Below are positions 24,775-36,751 of a stretch of DNA of 64,000 nt, piece by piece. Source of the DNA: Flaccisagitta enflata (lineage: Eukaryota; Chaetognatha; Sagittoidea; Aphragmophora); contig OZ231126.1 in NCBI GenBank assembly GCA_965153355.1, forward strand, positions 91,140,001 through 91,204,000, written 5' to 3'. Each line of letters opens with the position of its first letter. The stretch's first letter is position 1. The translations under genes were made by a program, and so were the position numbers. Below the pieces are notes generated by a model. That model saw nothing but the letters and a program-made list of their open reading frames with translations, was not told the origin of the DNA and did no database searches.

Positions 24775-25745
24775 TGCCCTTTTTTTTGACAGCTTCACTA
24801 GATTTTTGGTAAGAATTTGTCCCAGATCCAAACTATTAGTGTTTGACCCTTTGCTACCTATTAGAGCTGTTTTAAAACATTTACAACTTAAGAAAGTGTG
24901 AAAATAGCCATTTTTACGGCATTTTACGGCGAAAAATGACACTGAATGACAACGGCTCCACTCAATTTTTGGCAAGAGTATGTCCCAGAGCCAAACCATT
25001 AGTGTTTGACCCTTTGCCACCCATTACAGCTGTTTTAAAACATTAAAGACCTAAAAAGTGTGAAAATAGCCATTTTTACGGCATTTTACGGCAAGAAATG
25101 ACACTACATGACAACGGCTCCACTCAATATTTGGCATAAGTATGTCACAGAGCCAAACCATTAGTGTTTGACCCTTGGCCGCCTATTACAGCTGCTTTAA
25201 AATATGAACGACTTAAAAAAAAGTGAAAATAGCCATTTTTACGGCATTTTACGGCAAAAAATGACACTGAACGACAACGGCTTCACTCAATTTTTGGTTA
25301 GAATTTGTCTCAGAGCCAAACTATTATTGTTTGACCCTTTGCTTCCTATTAGAGCTGTTTTAAAACATTTACGACTTAAAAAAGTGTGAAAATAGCCATT
25401 TTTACTGCATTTTACAGCAAAAAATGACACTGAATGATGACAGCTCCACTCAATTTTTGGCAAGAGTATGTTCCAGAGCCAAACCATTAGTATTTGACCC
25501 TTTGCCACCTATTACAGCTGTTTTTAAACAATAACAACCTATGAAAGTGTGAAAATAGCCATTTTTACGGCATTTTACGGCAAAAAAAGACGCTGAATGA
25601 TGACGGTTTCACTTGATCTTTGGTATGAGTATATCTCAGAGCCACACAGTTACTGTATGACCGTTCGCCAACCATAACACCTTTTTTTTAACATCATCAA
25701 CCTGAAAAACTGGCAAAAATGTCATTATTACGGAATTTTACGGCA
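24775..25745. repeat. 162-bp satellite, about six monomers
   Basis: GTGAAAATAGCCATTTTTAC recurs near 24896, 25058, 25222, 25384 and 25546, a spacing close to 162 bp. Each monomer also holds CGGCTCCACTCAATTTTTGG, CAGAGCCAAACCATTAGTG and TTTGACCCTTTGCC. Copies differ at scattered sites and the last is the most diverged. Confidence 0.9.
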
Positions 25746-25910
25746 TTTTACGGCACTGCGTCCTCAATTCTTTACCGAAAGTGCTCTATAACTTTTTTTG
25801 ACTTCTATGCAATACATATGATTTGTTTAAGGCAAAAAATTTTGATATTTGTGACTTTTGCCAAATTGCTTAGGGGTGACATACATAAGACACTGTGCGA
25901 CTATAAAGAA

Positions 25911-26147
25911 AACAAGGCCGGATACACGGCTACCCCAGTCGCGTGCGGGTGGGCAGGGGTCATATCTGAGGTCAGTGGAGCATTTGGGCAGGAGCGGTAT
26001 AGCCAAAAAAACCATAAACGCCGAAAAAGTAAAGTGTGACGGACGGACGGACGGACGGACGGACGGACGGACGGACGGACGGACGGACGGTCGGACGGAC
26101 GGACGGACCGACAGAGCGGGGTGTAGAGTCGCGTAGCACACGACTAA
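25911..26147 (+). mobile_element. hairpin-CTAA element, subfamily A, reference full-length copy
   Basis: It starts AACAAGGCCGGATACACGGC (GCCG...CGGC is a small hairpin), followed by CCAGTCGCGTGCGGGTGGGC, a 100-bp body, a clean (GGAC)n tract at 26039-26108, GCGGGGTGTAGAGTCGCGTA and CACACGACTAA. The 5' AGTCGCGTGCG is complementary to the 3' hairpin. It encodes no protein. Confidence 0.9.
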
Positions 26148-26256
26148 AAAGAGAGAAAATGAACAAAAGACGGAATTGGAAACGACTAACGGTTTTCAAT
26201 TCAAATTCAAATGAGACGATAAAAAAAAGCTTCAAAAGAAGGACGAAAACGAGAGA

Positions 26257-26521
26257 AACAAGGCCAGATGCGCGGCCGAATGAGCGGCCGGATGCGCGGC
26301 CAGATGCGCGGCCGAATGCGTGATTACACGGCCGGGTGCACGGCCGAATGAGCGGCCGGATGCGCGGCCAAAATCCGTGGCGTGCGATAGAGCGGGGCGA
26401 GGGTAGTGACCGTTAAAAATCGCCTAAATTGTTGATATTGATGACAATGTCAGGGACGTTCCAAGAGATTGACGGACAGACGGACAGACACGACCTTTTA
26501 AGAGTCGTGAGCTCGTGACTG
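26257..26521 (+). mobile_element. hairpin-CTAA element, subfamily F, with GC-rich inner minisatellite
   Basis: It starts ACAAGGCCAGATGCGCGGCC. Seven to nine near-copies of GGCCGGATGCGC/GGCCGAATGAGC follow to about 26370. Then come a unique body, a GACGGACAGACGGACAG tract, and the terminal hairpin AGTCGTGAGCTCGTGACT. The inner repeat looks copied from the element's own first 18 bases. Confidence 0.75.
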
Positions 26522-26691
26522 AACATGGACACCTGTCTTCAAGCCCTTTTTTTTCTGTCTGCCAGACTATGTTTGCATTTGTTTTTAGTCTTTTTAGATA
26601 AGTTGATTTGTTTTTCCGTCCGTGAAGCTCCACTACAGTACAAAAGTGTAAAAAACGCGCATTTTTGATGCTTCAGTCGTGATGGTGTGAT

Positions 26692-26885
<194 letters not shown>

Positions 26886-27039
26886 AATAATTGGAGGTAG
26901 TTGAGTACAAATAGGCGCCAAAGCAGCCAAATAGGCGCAAAAGCTGGGGCTATTGCTCAAGTGCAGCCGTAGACCTTGGAGGCACCCAAGTGCAGCTATT
27001 TAAGTCGGGTGTGTCAATATGCAAAAGTTTTTCTGATTT

Positions 27040-27088
27040 CATAATTTTCATTGCTGTTTTTGTATCAAAAACAGCAATGAAAATTATG
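27040..27088. repeat. perfect 23-bp palindrome with 3-nt loop
   Basis: CATAATTTTCATTGCTGTTT plus TTG is followed by TAT and then its exact reverse complement. The stem is perfect over 23 bp. No larger element was delimited around it. Confidence 0.85.
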
Positions 27089-27226
27089 ACCTTTTTTTTG
27101 CTACTGTCAAGAAAGGAATGTCCTTGCTTAAATTAACACAACTCTTAAACGAATTGAGCTACAGATGCCAGATACGACTCAAATGGAAGCTATTTTGAAG
27201 GGCTTTCCAAGTCTCAAATTCATTTA

Positions 27227-27268
<42 letters not shown>

Positions 27269-27446
27269 GCTTCCCATCTCTATCTTCTTCCCCGCCCTTC
27301 TCCCCCATCATCACCCCCTTTGCGGTGACCCTTGGGTCAATGACCTCGAGCTTATTGGATTTCGTCGCTGTTACGCGATCGAAAGTTTCAAAAGGATGAG
27401 CCTTTCCAGTTTCCCTTTCTCTTTTTCTCAGCGTCCTTCCGGCTTC

Positions 27447-27963
27447 TTAGTCACGTGTTGCGCAAATTTACACCCTGCTATATCGTCTGTCCGTCTGTTA
27501 TTCCCCTTATTACAAGTTTTGTTTTTGCGGTCATTAGCCTCACTGCTCCTACTCAAAAGCTGTGGTACCTCAAATACTGCCACTGCCCACCCGCACACGA
27601 CTGGGGTAGCCATTAGCTTAGCAACAATTAATGCGATGTCATAGAAAAGTTCTCTATCAAAGGGATAGGGCCCAAAATCATGTTTACAGGTGGTTCATGA
27701 AAAAAATTTAGCCCCAGAACCCCGATAAATTGGCGCCGCCACCCACCTCCTTTCCCATAATAAAGCATAGGCAAAAATCTTTTCTCTACATTTTCTATGG
27801 GATATGAGGGGGGTGGCGGCTGCAATTTTTAGAGGTCCCAGGACCAAATTTTTGTTGTTGTTTAACTGTATACATGATTTTGAGTCATATCCCTCTGATA
27901 GAGAACTTTCCTATGACATTGTATGAATTCTTGCTATGCTAGTAGCCATGTATCCGGCCTTGT
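27447..27963 (-). mobile_element. hairpin-CTAA element, subfamily A, split by a MITE
   Basis: The 3' half lies at 27447-27613 (hairpin end TTAGTCACGTGTTGCGCA, degenerate) and the 5' half at 27942-27963, ending TGTATCCGGCCTTGTT on the + strand. The two pieces join exactly once the MITE at 27614-27941 and one copy of GTAGCCAT are removed. Confidence 0.8.
27614..27941. mobile_element. 328-bp MITE with 8-bp target duplication
   Basis: The ends are TAGCTTAGCAACAATTAATG and, in reverse complement, TAGCATAGCAAGAATTCATA, extending to about 55 bp of imperfect inverted repeat through GTTCTCTATCAAAGGGATA. The flanking direct repeat GTAGCCAT (27606-27613 and 27942-27949) interrupts a subfamily A element. 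An 8-bp duplication fits hAT-type transposases, but the TAGC end is not typical. It has no coding capacity. Confidence 0.85.
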
Positions 27964-28059
27964 TTTTTTCTTTCTACTCCAGCTCCCTTCGTCTTTCTCT
28001 TCGAAGGTCAAATACAAAAATACCCATCGGCCCTTTGGTCATCAAAAACGCACTAGTGA

Positions 28060-28442
<383 letters not shown>

Positions 28443-28469
28443 GAAGGAATTCGAGCATACGCGCGGAGT

Positions 28470-29037
<568 letters not shown>

Positions 29038-29511
29038 GGATGCCCTTTGCGGGGCAGGGCGAATGTCTGCCCCTATCCCCTCTACATTTTACATACACTA
29101 ACTTGGGGGCAACGGGTACCGCTGACCATCTGACGCTTTTACGACTATTTACATTGATTCGCCTGGTCAATCTATCACGCTTAGTTCTTTTTTAGAAGGG
29201 GGAGAGCTTTTGGGGAAATCGCGAGTTGTTGCCTTGTCAAATGACCAAAGTAGGTGCTCACCCGCATACAACATAAATGCATTATACGAACTTATTAAGC
29301 ATTGACTAGTTTCTCTTTCGCAAATCAGAGCGGAGAAAAGGAGCTTCCTGCACCGAACATCCACGGAGAAAACATCGAATATCGACTCTCTTACAAACAC
29401 TTTATTCCCATGAGGTAGGTCAGTCAGTCAGTCAACCAGACGACCAATAACAGAGATACGCAAATAAACATAATCAACCGCAGCATCTTGCACAGAAAGA
29501 AAGAGAGTTGG

Positions 29512-29515
<4 letters not shown>

Positions 29516-29602
<87 letters not shown>
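29516..29602. repeat. (GA)n microsatellite
   Basis: A pure GA array at the tail end of the adjacent SINE-like copy. Confidence 0.95.
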
Positions 29603-29604
<2 letters not shown>

Positions 29605-29790
29605 CGTTTCTACTCAAAGCCAAGAACACGTTTTTCAGGTAGGTTTTAAAATTCACGATTTTAACCACCCTCATCCTGAAAAAATATTCTCCCCTTGCAG
29701 GGATTGAACCCACGCTCAAAAGTATTCATAGAAGGAGAAGCCCGCGCCTTTGCCACCTGCGCCACTGAGACTTTCACACTGGTATCTGAA
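29603..29790 (-). mobile_element. tRNA-headed SINE, minus orientation
   Basis: On the - strand GTCTCAGTGGCGCAGGTGGC and AAAGGCGCGGGC form an A-box head, and GCGTGGGTTCAATCCCTGCA a B box, as in Ser/Leu tRNAs. The body has GGTGGTTAAAATCGTGAAT and GGCTTTGAGTAGAAACGCAC, then a (CT)n tail read on this strand. Confidence 0.75.
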
Positions 29791-29907
29791 TTCATTTCTG
29801 CTAGAAAGAAAATTGAATAAGATAGCCATTGCAGGACTGAACCCCCATAAAGTGATCCAAAGTTGTAAAAATAGGCCACCGAAATTTGACGGGTTTGAGT
29901 GAATGTC

Positions 29908-30110
29908 ATAATGGCGTGGTTGGTTAGGGCGATGACGTCAGAATTAAAATAAATCCGGTTTCATTAGACAACTTAGAGTCGGTTCGAATTTACCTTGTGC
30001 CCTATTTTTTTTCAGGAAGAGTGACATAAAATCGCGATTTGCAAAACCCACCTTAGAATCGTGTTTGTGTCTTTGAGTAGAAACACACCCAGAGAGAAAG
30101 AGAGAGAGAG
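29908..30110 (+). mobile_element. tRNA-headed SINE, plus orientation
   Basis: ATGGCGTGGTTGGTTAGGGC (A box) and AGAGTCGGTTCGAATTTACC (B box) are followed by the same body phrases as the minus copy: AAAATCGCGATTTGC and GTCTTTGAGTAGAAACACAC, then a GA tail. The two copies face away from each other's tails and form an inverted pair. Confidence 0.75.
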
Positions 30111-30677
30111 AGAGAACATTTGAACATTTAATCGTCCATATTGCAATAAATACAATTGTACAATGAGGTGTCAAGGTACAGGGACTTCAATTAGAGGGAA
30201 AATTTAAATTGATAAATAGTTTTCGAACAGTTTAATACAATCGCATTGTCTCATGCAATAATTCATTCATCCATTCAGCAGTACACCATACCAGCATACC
30301 AATATTAATTGTTAGGTAAAGAAGTATGAGTTACTTCCTGACGTGTCTGAACATGGAATTTTTTCCCGTCTATGAAACGTAAAGTCGCGAAAAAAACTAG
30401 TGGGAATATTTTACATCAGCCTAAATCGTTTTCAAGTTATGTTGTAATTCATTATCAAAATTGACGAAAAAATATGGTCAAAGAATTGTAAGCTTATTTT
30501 CTAAAACTTGCCCCCCCCCTTCTCTTCTCATGAATCATTGCGCGTCATCAATCTTTAAAAAATACTGAAAATCATAGCAAAAACATTTTTTGGTGATTGT
30601 CTGATAGTAGAGCGCTCTTCAATTCATGTCCGGCTGAGCTGCGCATAGCAGCAGGAAATATGCGATCTGGCTCGTAA
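30111..30677. other. no gene seen
   Basis: AT-rich sequence with a C-run near 30510. No exon, RNA gene or element end was recognised. Confidence 0.4.
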
Positions 30678-30927
30678 AACAAGGCCGGATACACGGCCAA
30701 TCCGCAGTCGCTGCTGGTGGGCAGGGGCAGTAATGCGGGTGGGCAGGGGCAGTATGTGAGTGGGCGGGGGCTGTATTGACGCTAGGCAGGAGCTGCGATG
30801 GTCAGAAATCCGTTTTTCAGTCGATTTCGCGTCATCAAAATTTTCGCGTTACGGACGGACAGACAGACATACAGACAGACAGACCAAGGGACACACCCTC
30901 TTATAGAGTCGCTAGGCAGCGACTAAA
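30678..30927 (+). mobile_element. hairpin-CTAA element, subfamily G, full length
   Basis: It starts ACAAGGCCGGATACACGGCC, then GCAGTCGCTGCTGGTGGGCA, three GGGCAGGGGCAGTA-like repeats, a GGACAGACAGAC tract, and GTCGCTAGGCAGCGACTAA. The 5' GTCGCTGC is complementary to the 3' GCAGCGAC. Confidence 0.88.
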
Positions 30928-31480
30928 AATCATTCTCCGCTCACGCGCAACTTGCCACAATAGAATGAGACTAGCAGAGTGACGCAGAAAACGCTTCTTA
31001 AAAATCCGCGCTACATGAAGTATTCATTCTCATGACGAAGTAGATCAAGTAAGAAACATGGAATAACGTCAGAATCTGAAGATTGACAGGAAAGAAAATG
31101 GTTTTAACCATAATATAGACAAACTGCTTCTACTTTGAAACAATCTTAATTGACTGCTCTAAAGTTAGTTGACCTTTTTGTCCCTGGACTTAAACTCTGA
31201 GCGACCAAGTGTTTTAAAGCACTGTATAAGTGTTTATGTTTGTGGATATCATACAAAGCAAACCAGCTGTCTCTAAAAAGAAGTTAAGAGAAATCCGTAA
31301 GCATTTAATTCTGCGTCGATCAAGACCAAAAGCGTCAAGAGCGGTGGCGTATAGAGCCTGTAACAACAGTCAACATTTCAGGGGGCGAGTTTTTTTCAAA
31401 GCGGTTTCCGTTCAACGTCGTATTGAGTAAAATAAAAAGTTCGCTACCCACCATTGTGTCGTTTCCGGGTTAATATATAC
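30928..31480. other. no gene seen
   Basis: A 66-codon frame at 31230-31430 is rich in Lys and Arg but has no splice or family support. I see nothing else. Confidence 0.4.
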
Positions 31481-31483
31481 ATC

Positions 31484-31930
31484 ATTGTCTCATTTCATTA
31501 TTATTATTTTCTAGGTTCCAGATGCTCTGTATAAGATTTGAAATCTGCTTCAAAGTATTTAAATCTTCATAATAGACCGCATCAAAGTTAATAACACGGT
31601 CTTTACCAAATAAGTTTACATCGTTCCATTTTTTACAATCATTTATGCGATGCGACTCATTGTCAATGACATCACAGGTAGTGCAAATCTTTGTACCATA
31701 TTTTCCCTCATAATTGTTGGCACAATCCAGCATTCTTCTTTTTGTTCTTAATTTTGTCAAAAGATAGTGTAATATCGCATTCTGGCAGAATTTGAGGGAT
31801 GTTTTTTCCCCATCCTACACCATCTCTGGTGATAGAGAGGAGATTTTTTTTGTACCAGTCTTGCTCATTCCTACGTAAGTGTGTGCATAAGCTGTCGAAT
31901 TGAAGTGTATGGTGCTCGGGATTCAAACAT
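31484..31930 (-). pseudogene. LINE 3' fragment (C-terminal Cys/His region)
   Basis: Two overlapping - strand frames give EHHTLQFDSLCTHLRRNEQD, then MLDCANNYEGKYGTKICTTC and DNESHRINDC. The last part is homologous to the end of the LINE at 58.5-61.1 kb (MLDCANNFHYKYKTKNCKEC, DDEMHRINDC), so it is the tail of a related non-LTR element. It carries a frameshift near 31740 and stops at a (GA)n array. Confidence 0.75.
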
Positions 31931-31942
31931 TACAGCCGCCGT

Positions 31943-32330
<388 letters not shown>

Positions 32331-32754
32331 CAGTCAGAGAGAGAGAGAGAGAGACAGAAAGGCAGGTAGTTACAACAATCCTGCGCGATTGCGATTAAGC
32401 GGGGCGCCGTGATGAGAGAGGCACTCAAGGCCGAATCCTCATTTGAAAATGAGGGCAGTAAGCTCCCTAACCACTCAAGGCAGAATCGGACTTGAGTGGT
32501 TTTCTAACTGCCCCTTCTAACTAGAGTGGTTTTTAAAAAACATAAAAAAGAAAGTTTTCTTTCGATCTAATTAGCATCACTCTTTGATTTTATCATATCT
32601 TCTTTTAATTCAGTCTGTAACTGTAAATTTTTGAAATTCTTATGATAAGAATAAAAAAAAAAAATTTATTTTTTCATCTTTTCAAAAAGTCATTATTATC
32701 TTTTAAATTAACAAGGCCGGATACACGGGCCAAGACGGTGCGCCGGGCGTTATT

Positions 32755-32990
32755 TATTCTTAGACCTATCCTTAGCTCCATCAGACCTATCCCTAGCTCT
32801 ATCAGACCTATCCCGAGCTCTCTCAGGCCTATCCCAAGCTCTATCAGACCTATCCCGAGCTCTATCAGACCTATCCCGAGCTCTATCAGACCTATCCCGA
32901 GCTCTATCAGACCTATCCCGAGCTCTAACAGACCTATCCCCATACCTATCCGACCTATTACCAGACCTATCCGACCTATCCCCAGCTTGA
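32755..32990. repeat. 20-bp minisatellite inside the 1.55-kb element
   Basis: About eleven copies of CAGACCTATCCCGAGCTCTA, with drift toward both ends. The 20-bp period makes two alternative reading frames look protein-like, which is an artefact. Confidence 0.9.
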
Positions 32991-33009
32991 TCAGACCTCA
33001 ACGTAGCTG

Positions 33010-34100
33010 ATTATTTTAGTGAATGAAATGAATTTTAGTGAATGATATGAATTTTAGTGAATGAAATGAATTTTAATGAATGACCTCAACGTAGCTGATT
33101 ATTTTAGTGAATGAAATGAATTTTAGTGAATGAAATGTATTTCAGTGAATGAAATGAACAAATGAGTTTACAATTGATTTCAAACATTTTCATTGAATGA
33201 AATGAATGAAATGAATGAGATGAATGAGATGAATGAAATGAAATGAAATGAATGAAATGAATGAAATGAATGAAATGAATGAAATGAATGAAATGAATGA
33301 AATGAATGAAATGAATGAAATGAATGAAATGAATGAAATGAATGAAATGAATGAATGAAATGAATGAATGAAATGAATGAATGAAATGAATGAATGAAAT
33401 GAATGAATGAAATGAATGAATGAAATGAATGAAATGAAATGAATGAAATGAATGAATGAAATGATTGAATGAAATGAATGAATGAAATGAATGAATGAAT
33501 GAAATGATTGACTGAAATGATTGAATACAATGATTGAATAAGATGAATAAAATGAATGAATGAAATGAATGACTGAAATGAATGAATGAAATGAATGAAA
33601 TGAATGAATGAAATGAATGAATGGAATGAATGAATGGAATGAAATGAATGGAATGAATGAATGAAATGAATGAATGAATGAAATGAATGAATGAATGAAA
33701 TGAATGAATGAATGAAATGAAATGAATGAATGAATGAATAAATGAAATGAATGAATGAAATGAATGAATGAATAAATGAATGAATGAATGAATAAATGAA
33801 TGAAATGAATGAATGAAATGAATGAATGAAATGAATGAATGAAATGAATGAATGAAATGAATGAATGAAATGAATGAATGAATGAATGAAATGAATGAAA
33901 TGAATGAATAAATGAATGAATGAATGAATGAATGAATGAATGAAATGAATGAATGAATGAATGAATGAAATGATTGAATGAAATGATTGAATAAAATGAT
34001 TGAATAAAATGATTGAATAAAATGATTGAATAAAATGAATGAAATGAATGAATGGAATGAAGGAATGAATGAATGAATGAATGAATGAATGAATGAATTT
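33010..34100. repeat. (ATGA)n/ATGAAATGA higher-order array
   Basis: Tetranucleotide ATGA units alternate with a 9-bp form (AATGAAATG), giving patches with 9-, 13- and 17-bp higher periods. A 50-bp phrase TTTTAGTGAATGAAATGAA flanks the left side. The 348-codon frame across it is an artefact. Confidence 0.95.
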
Positions 34101-34654
34101 TAGTGATTGAAATGAACAAAATGAGTTTTCAATTGATTTCTGAATCATTTCAAGTGATTTTTGCTTCTTTTCGAGATTTTCAACTCGAGCGTGACCGACC
34201 AACCGACCGACCAACCGACCAACCAACAGACAGAGCTAGTTATAGAGGTGCTATGGCGCACCTAAAAATATTGAAATAGGAAATAACAAATGTAGATTTT
34301 TTTTCTTTCCTAGATTTTTTTCATAAAAAATTATTCTATTTTTATATAGAATTAGCTTATTTCTCTATTCAGAATAAAAAAAAATGGTTTAAAAAAAAAG
34401 TGAAGCTTAACAGTGAAAATAAATTCAAGGAAAAAATGATAAAACATTCATTTTCACTGATAAAGTAAACCAGAGTTTGAAATTTCCATAAGTTAGTTGA
34501 AACCAGGGCTAAGAATGCGCGGGATTTTCAAAAGCGTTCGCGTTTGCGTTTTCCAGAAGCTCGCACATCGCGTTAGGCATCGCATCCAATGTTTTTGGTT
34601 GCTAGCGTATTCGTGTTACGCCTTTTTCAAAGCTCCCTACACTTTTTTCTTTTA

Positions 34655-34688
34655 GAAAGAAAGAAAGAAGGAAAGAAAGAAAAAAAAA

Positions 34689-34752
<64 letters not shown>

Positions 34753-34895
34753 AAAAAAAAGAGAAATAGGAGGGAGAAAAGAAGAAAGAAGGAAGAAAGA
34801 TAGAAAGAAAGGAAGGAAGGAAGGATGGAAGGGAGAAATTTCTAGAAAGGAAGGAAGAAACAAGAAAAGGAAAAAAAAAGAAAAAAAAAGAAAAA

Positions 34896-34934
<39 letters not shown>

Positions 34935-35140
34935 GAAGGAAGAAAGAAAGAAAGGAAGAAAAAATTAAGGAAAGGAGAGAAGAAGAAAGAAAAAAAGATA
35001 GAAGGAAGAAAGAAAGAAGAAAAGGGAGGAAAAGAGAATGACAGAATGAAAGAAAGAAAGATAGAAAGAAAAAAAAGAGAAAGAAAGAAAAAAAGAAAGA
35101 AATGGAGAAGGAAAAAAAAAGAAAATGAGGAAAGAAATAA
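34655..35140. repeat. (GAAA)n-rich tract
   Basis: About 480 bp of purine-only sequence, with pure GAAA at 34690-34755 and 34895-34935 and GGAA elsewhere. Confidence 0.95.
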
Positions 35141-35184
35141 AGAAAGAAAAACTTCAAAAATTTCTTTTTCCCACTTTTTGACTC

Positions 35185-35244
35185 ATGCTGACAGACCAAT
35201 AAATGGATAGACAGCCTCGTATAGAGTTGCAGGTCCGTAACTAA
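35185..35244 (+). mobile_element. 3' end of a subfamily D hairpin-CTAA element
   Basis: CTGACAGACCAATAAATGG is followed by ACAGCCTCGTATAGAGTTGC and the hairpin-like end AGTTGCAGGTCCGTAACTAA. The GAAA tract upstream may be this element's internal array, but no ACAAGG start was found. Confidence 0.55.
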
Positions 35245-35324
35245 AACAAGTTAACAAGGCTGGGGTCGCAATATTATCGTGGCAAACGACCTTCCCTCCA
35301 CAAGCACATGCTCGAACACACATG

Positions 35325-35469
<145 letters not shown>

Positions 35470-36095
35470 TTCATCAAATGCGTTCGCATCCTTATCCGCA
35501 TTTAGCAAAATCTCGCGCATCCTGTACGTTCGCATTCGCATCCCGGATCGCATCCTTACCCCAGGTAGAAACAAAAACCACTCTAGTTAGAACAGAAAAT
35601 GAGGGAGGTAAAATTTTATTCCACTCAAGCCCGAATCTGAATATAGTGGTTTCGGTTGTAACTCTAGTCCAAAATTTGGCCTAAAATGGTTTCCCCGCCG
35701 TGATCTCTCGTTGAAAAGCGTAAATTCACTCACCGGTTTCTTTGGGTTTTTCTTCCGGCCCATTTCACTGAATTTACCCAACAGCAAACGCGTACCAATT
35801 CAACGGCCCATTCTGTTAATTGACTACCATTGCTCAATCACCTTCTTCTTCTTTTCACTCTTTGAATTTCGCTCTCCACGTTCTTTCACCTCCTTTCGTC
35901 GCCTTAACTACCATTGGTCGCCTTTATCTTTTTCCCATTTTCCCTCAGCATAAACTCGCCTAGCACAACTTCTTCTTCTTATCACTGCCCGCCATCTTCC
36001 GCTTCTCACCATCATATCCCCCTCCATCACCTCTTTCCTTCCCCCCCCCCCAAACTTCATCATCTTCCACTTGAATTTGCAATTGCCTGATTTAG

Positions 36096-36198
36096 ATGGA
36101 CGAACACATTCAATCCGGATGTGAAGCGGTACACGCAACGGAACATCCGGGATTGGTTAACCGAAGAACCCGCGCCCATGTCAGACGAACAATGGTAA
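36096..36198 (+). CDS. candidate terminal exon, unknown protein
   Basis: A pyrimidine-rich stretch with a C-run, then CAATTGCCTGATTTAG, makes a fair acceptor. The next 103 bases read WTNTFNPDVKRYTQRNIRDW then LTEEPAPMSDEQW and stop. The Trp-rich, mixed-charge composition looks like real coding sequence, unlike the surrounding repeats. I do not recognise the family. A competing frame starts at the ATG at 36096 and gives 52 codons of less convincing sequence. Upstream exons were not found; they may lie among the repeats before 35.6 kb or outside reach. Confidence 0.4.
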
Positions 36199-36751
36199 CA
36201 ATTGTGACGAACAATAATGACAAACAACGGCGGCTAATAATTGGTGTTTGCTGAAAGATTTGGCCCCTGACGGCTGTTCAATACTCCACTTGTATCTACG
36301 TGGCTTTTGCCGGATTCTCCTTTTCGTCTGTCTGTCTGCCTGTCGTCTGTTGTCTGTCTGTCGTTTCTTAAACACTTTGCGACTCCATCTTTACGGACCA
36401 ACTGTCGGACAGAGCCTCCAATGCGGTTGCCACTGGCCAGTTCGCGACTCAAAAGGGTAGGTTCATGAGACGGCACCGTGCTTTAAGTAAGCGACAGGTT
36501 GACAAAAATATTGTAAGAGCAAAATTAGACTGAGTAAGGTGGATGACAATCCTAGTCAACCAGCATTATTATCATGGTTTGCATGATGCGGTTTTTTGAA
36601 TAAGACACGCTCGGCGCGATCGCGCGATATTTTTGCCAGACATATTTTTGCATTCATCTTGGGATATCTCTTCACAGTAATGCTTTCCTCTGCTAATTCT
36701 GAGCAGTGATCACATCAACGCTCTCTTACAACCCAGATTTGTGGCAGGTAT

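Larger units (their letters stand above)
32711..34265 (+). mobile_element. 1.55-kb hairpin-CTAA element with internal satellite expansion
   Basis: It starts ACAAGGCCGGATACACGGGC, then GACGGTGCGCCGGGCG, and ends GACCGACCAACC... GTTATAGAGGTGCTATGGCG followed by CACCTAA. The 5' GGTGCGCC is the reverse complement of the 3' GGCGCACC, as in the short elements. The interior is almost wholly tandem arrays: a 20-bp minisatellite, then about 1.1 kb of (ATGA)n-type repeat. Relatives are 120-250 bp. Confidence 0.8.

Noticed and set aside
26036-26323. Thr-Asp-Gly-Arg repeat protein
   Set aside because: Produced by the (GGAC)n tract of a mobile element; it recurs wherever that tract occurs.
29700-29785. 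A working tRNA-Ser gene
   Set aside because: A and B boxes are present but stems do not close properly and the sequence continues into a repeated SINE body.
32755-32990. Regular 20-bp repeats that might look like a CRISPR array
   Set aside because: Units are directly adjacent without unique spacers, and the genome is animal.
33180-34226. 348-codon reading frame of Phe-Ile-His-Ser repeats
   Set aside because: It is the translation of an (ATGA)n-type array on the - strand; the other frames are equally open and there is no non-repeat part.
35587-35787. - strand frame with MGRKKNPKKPVSEF
   Set aside because: Basic start looks attractive but the rest is unremarkable, and no donor or partner exon was found.
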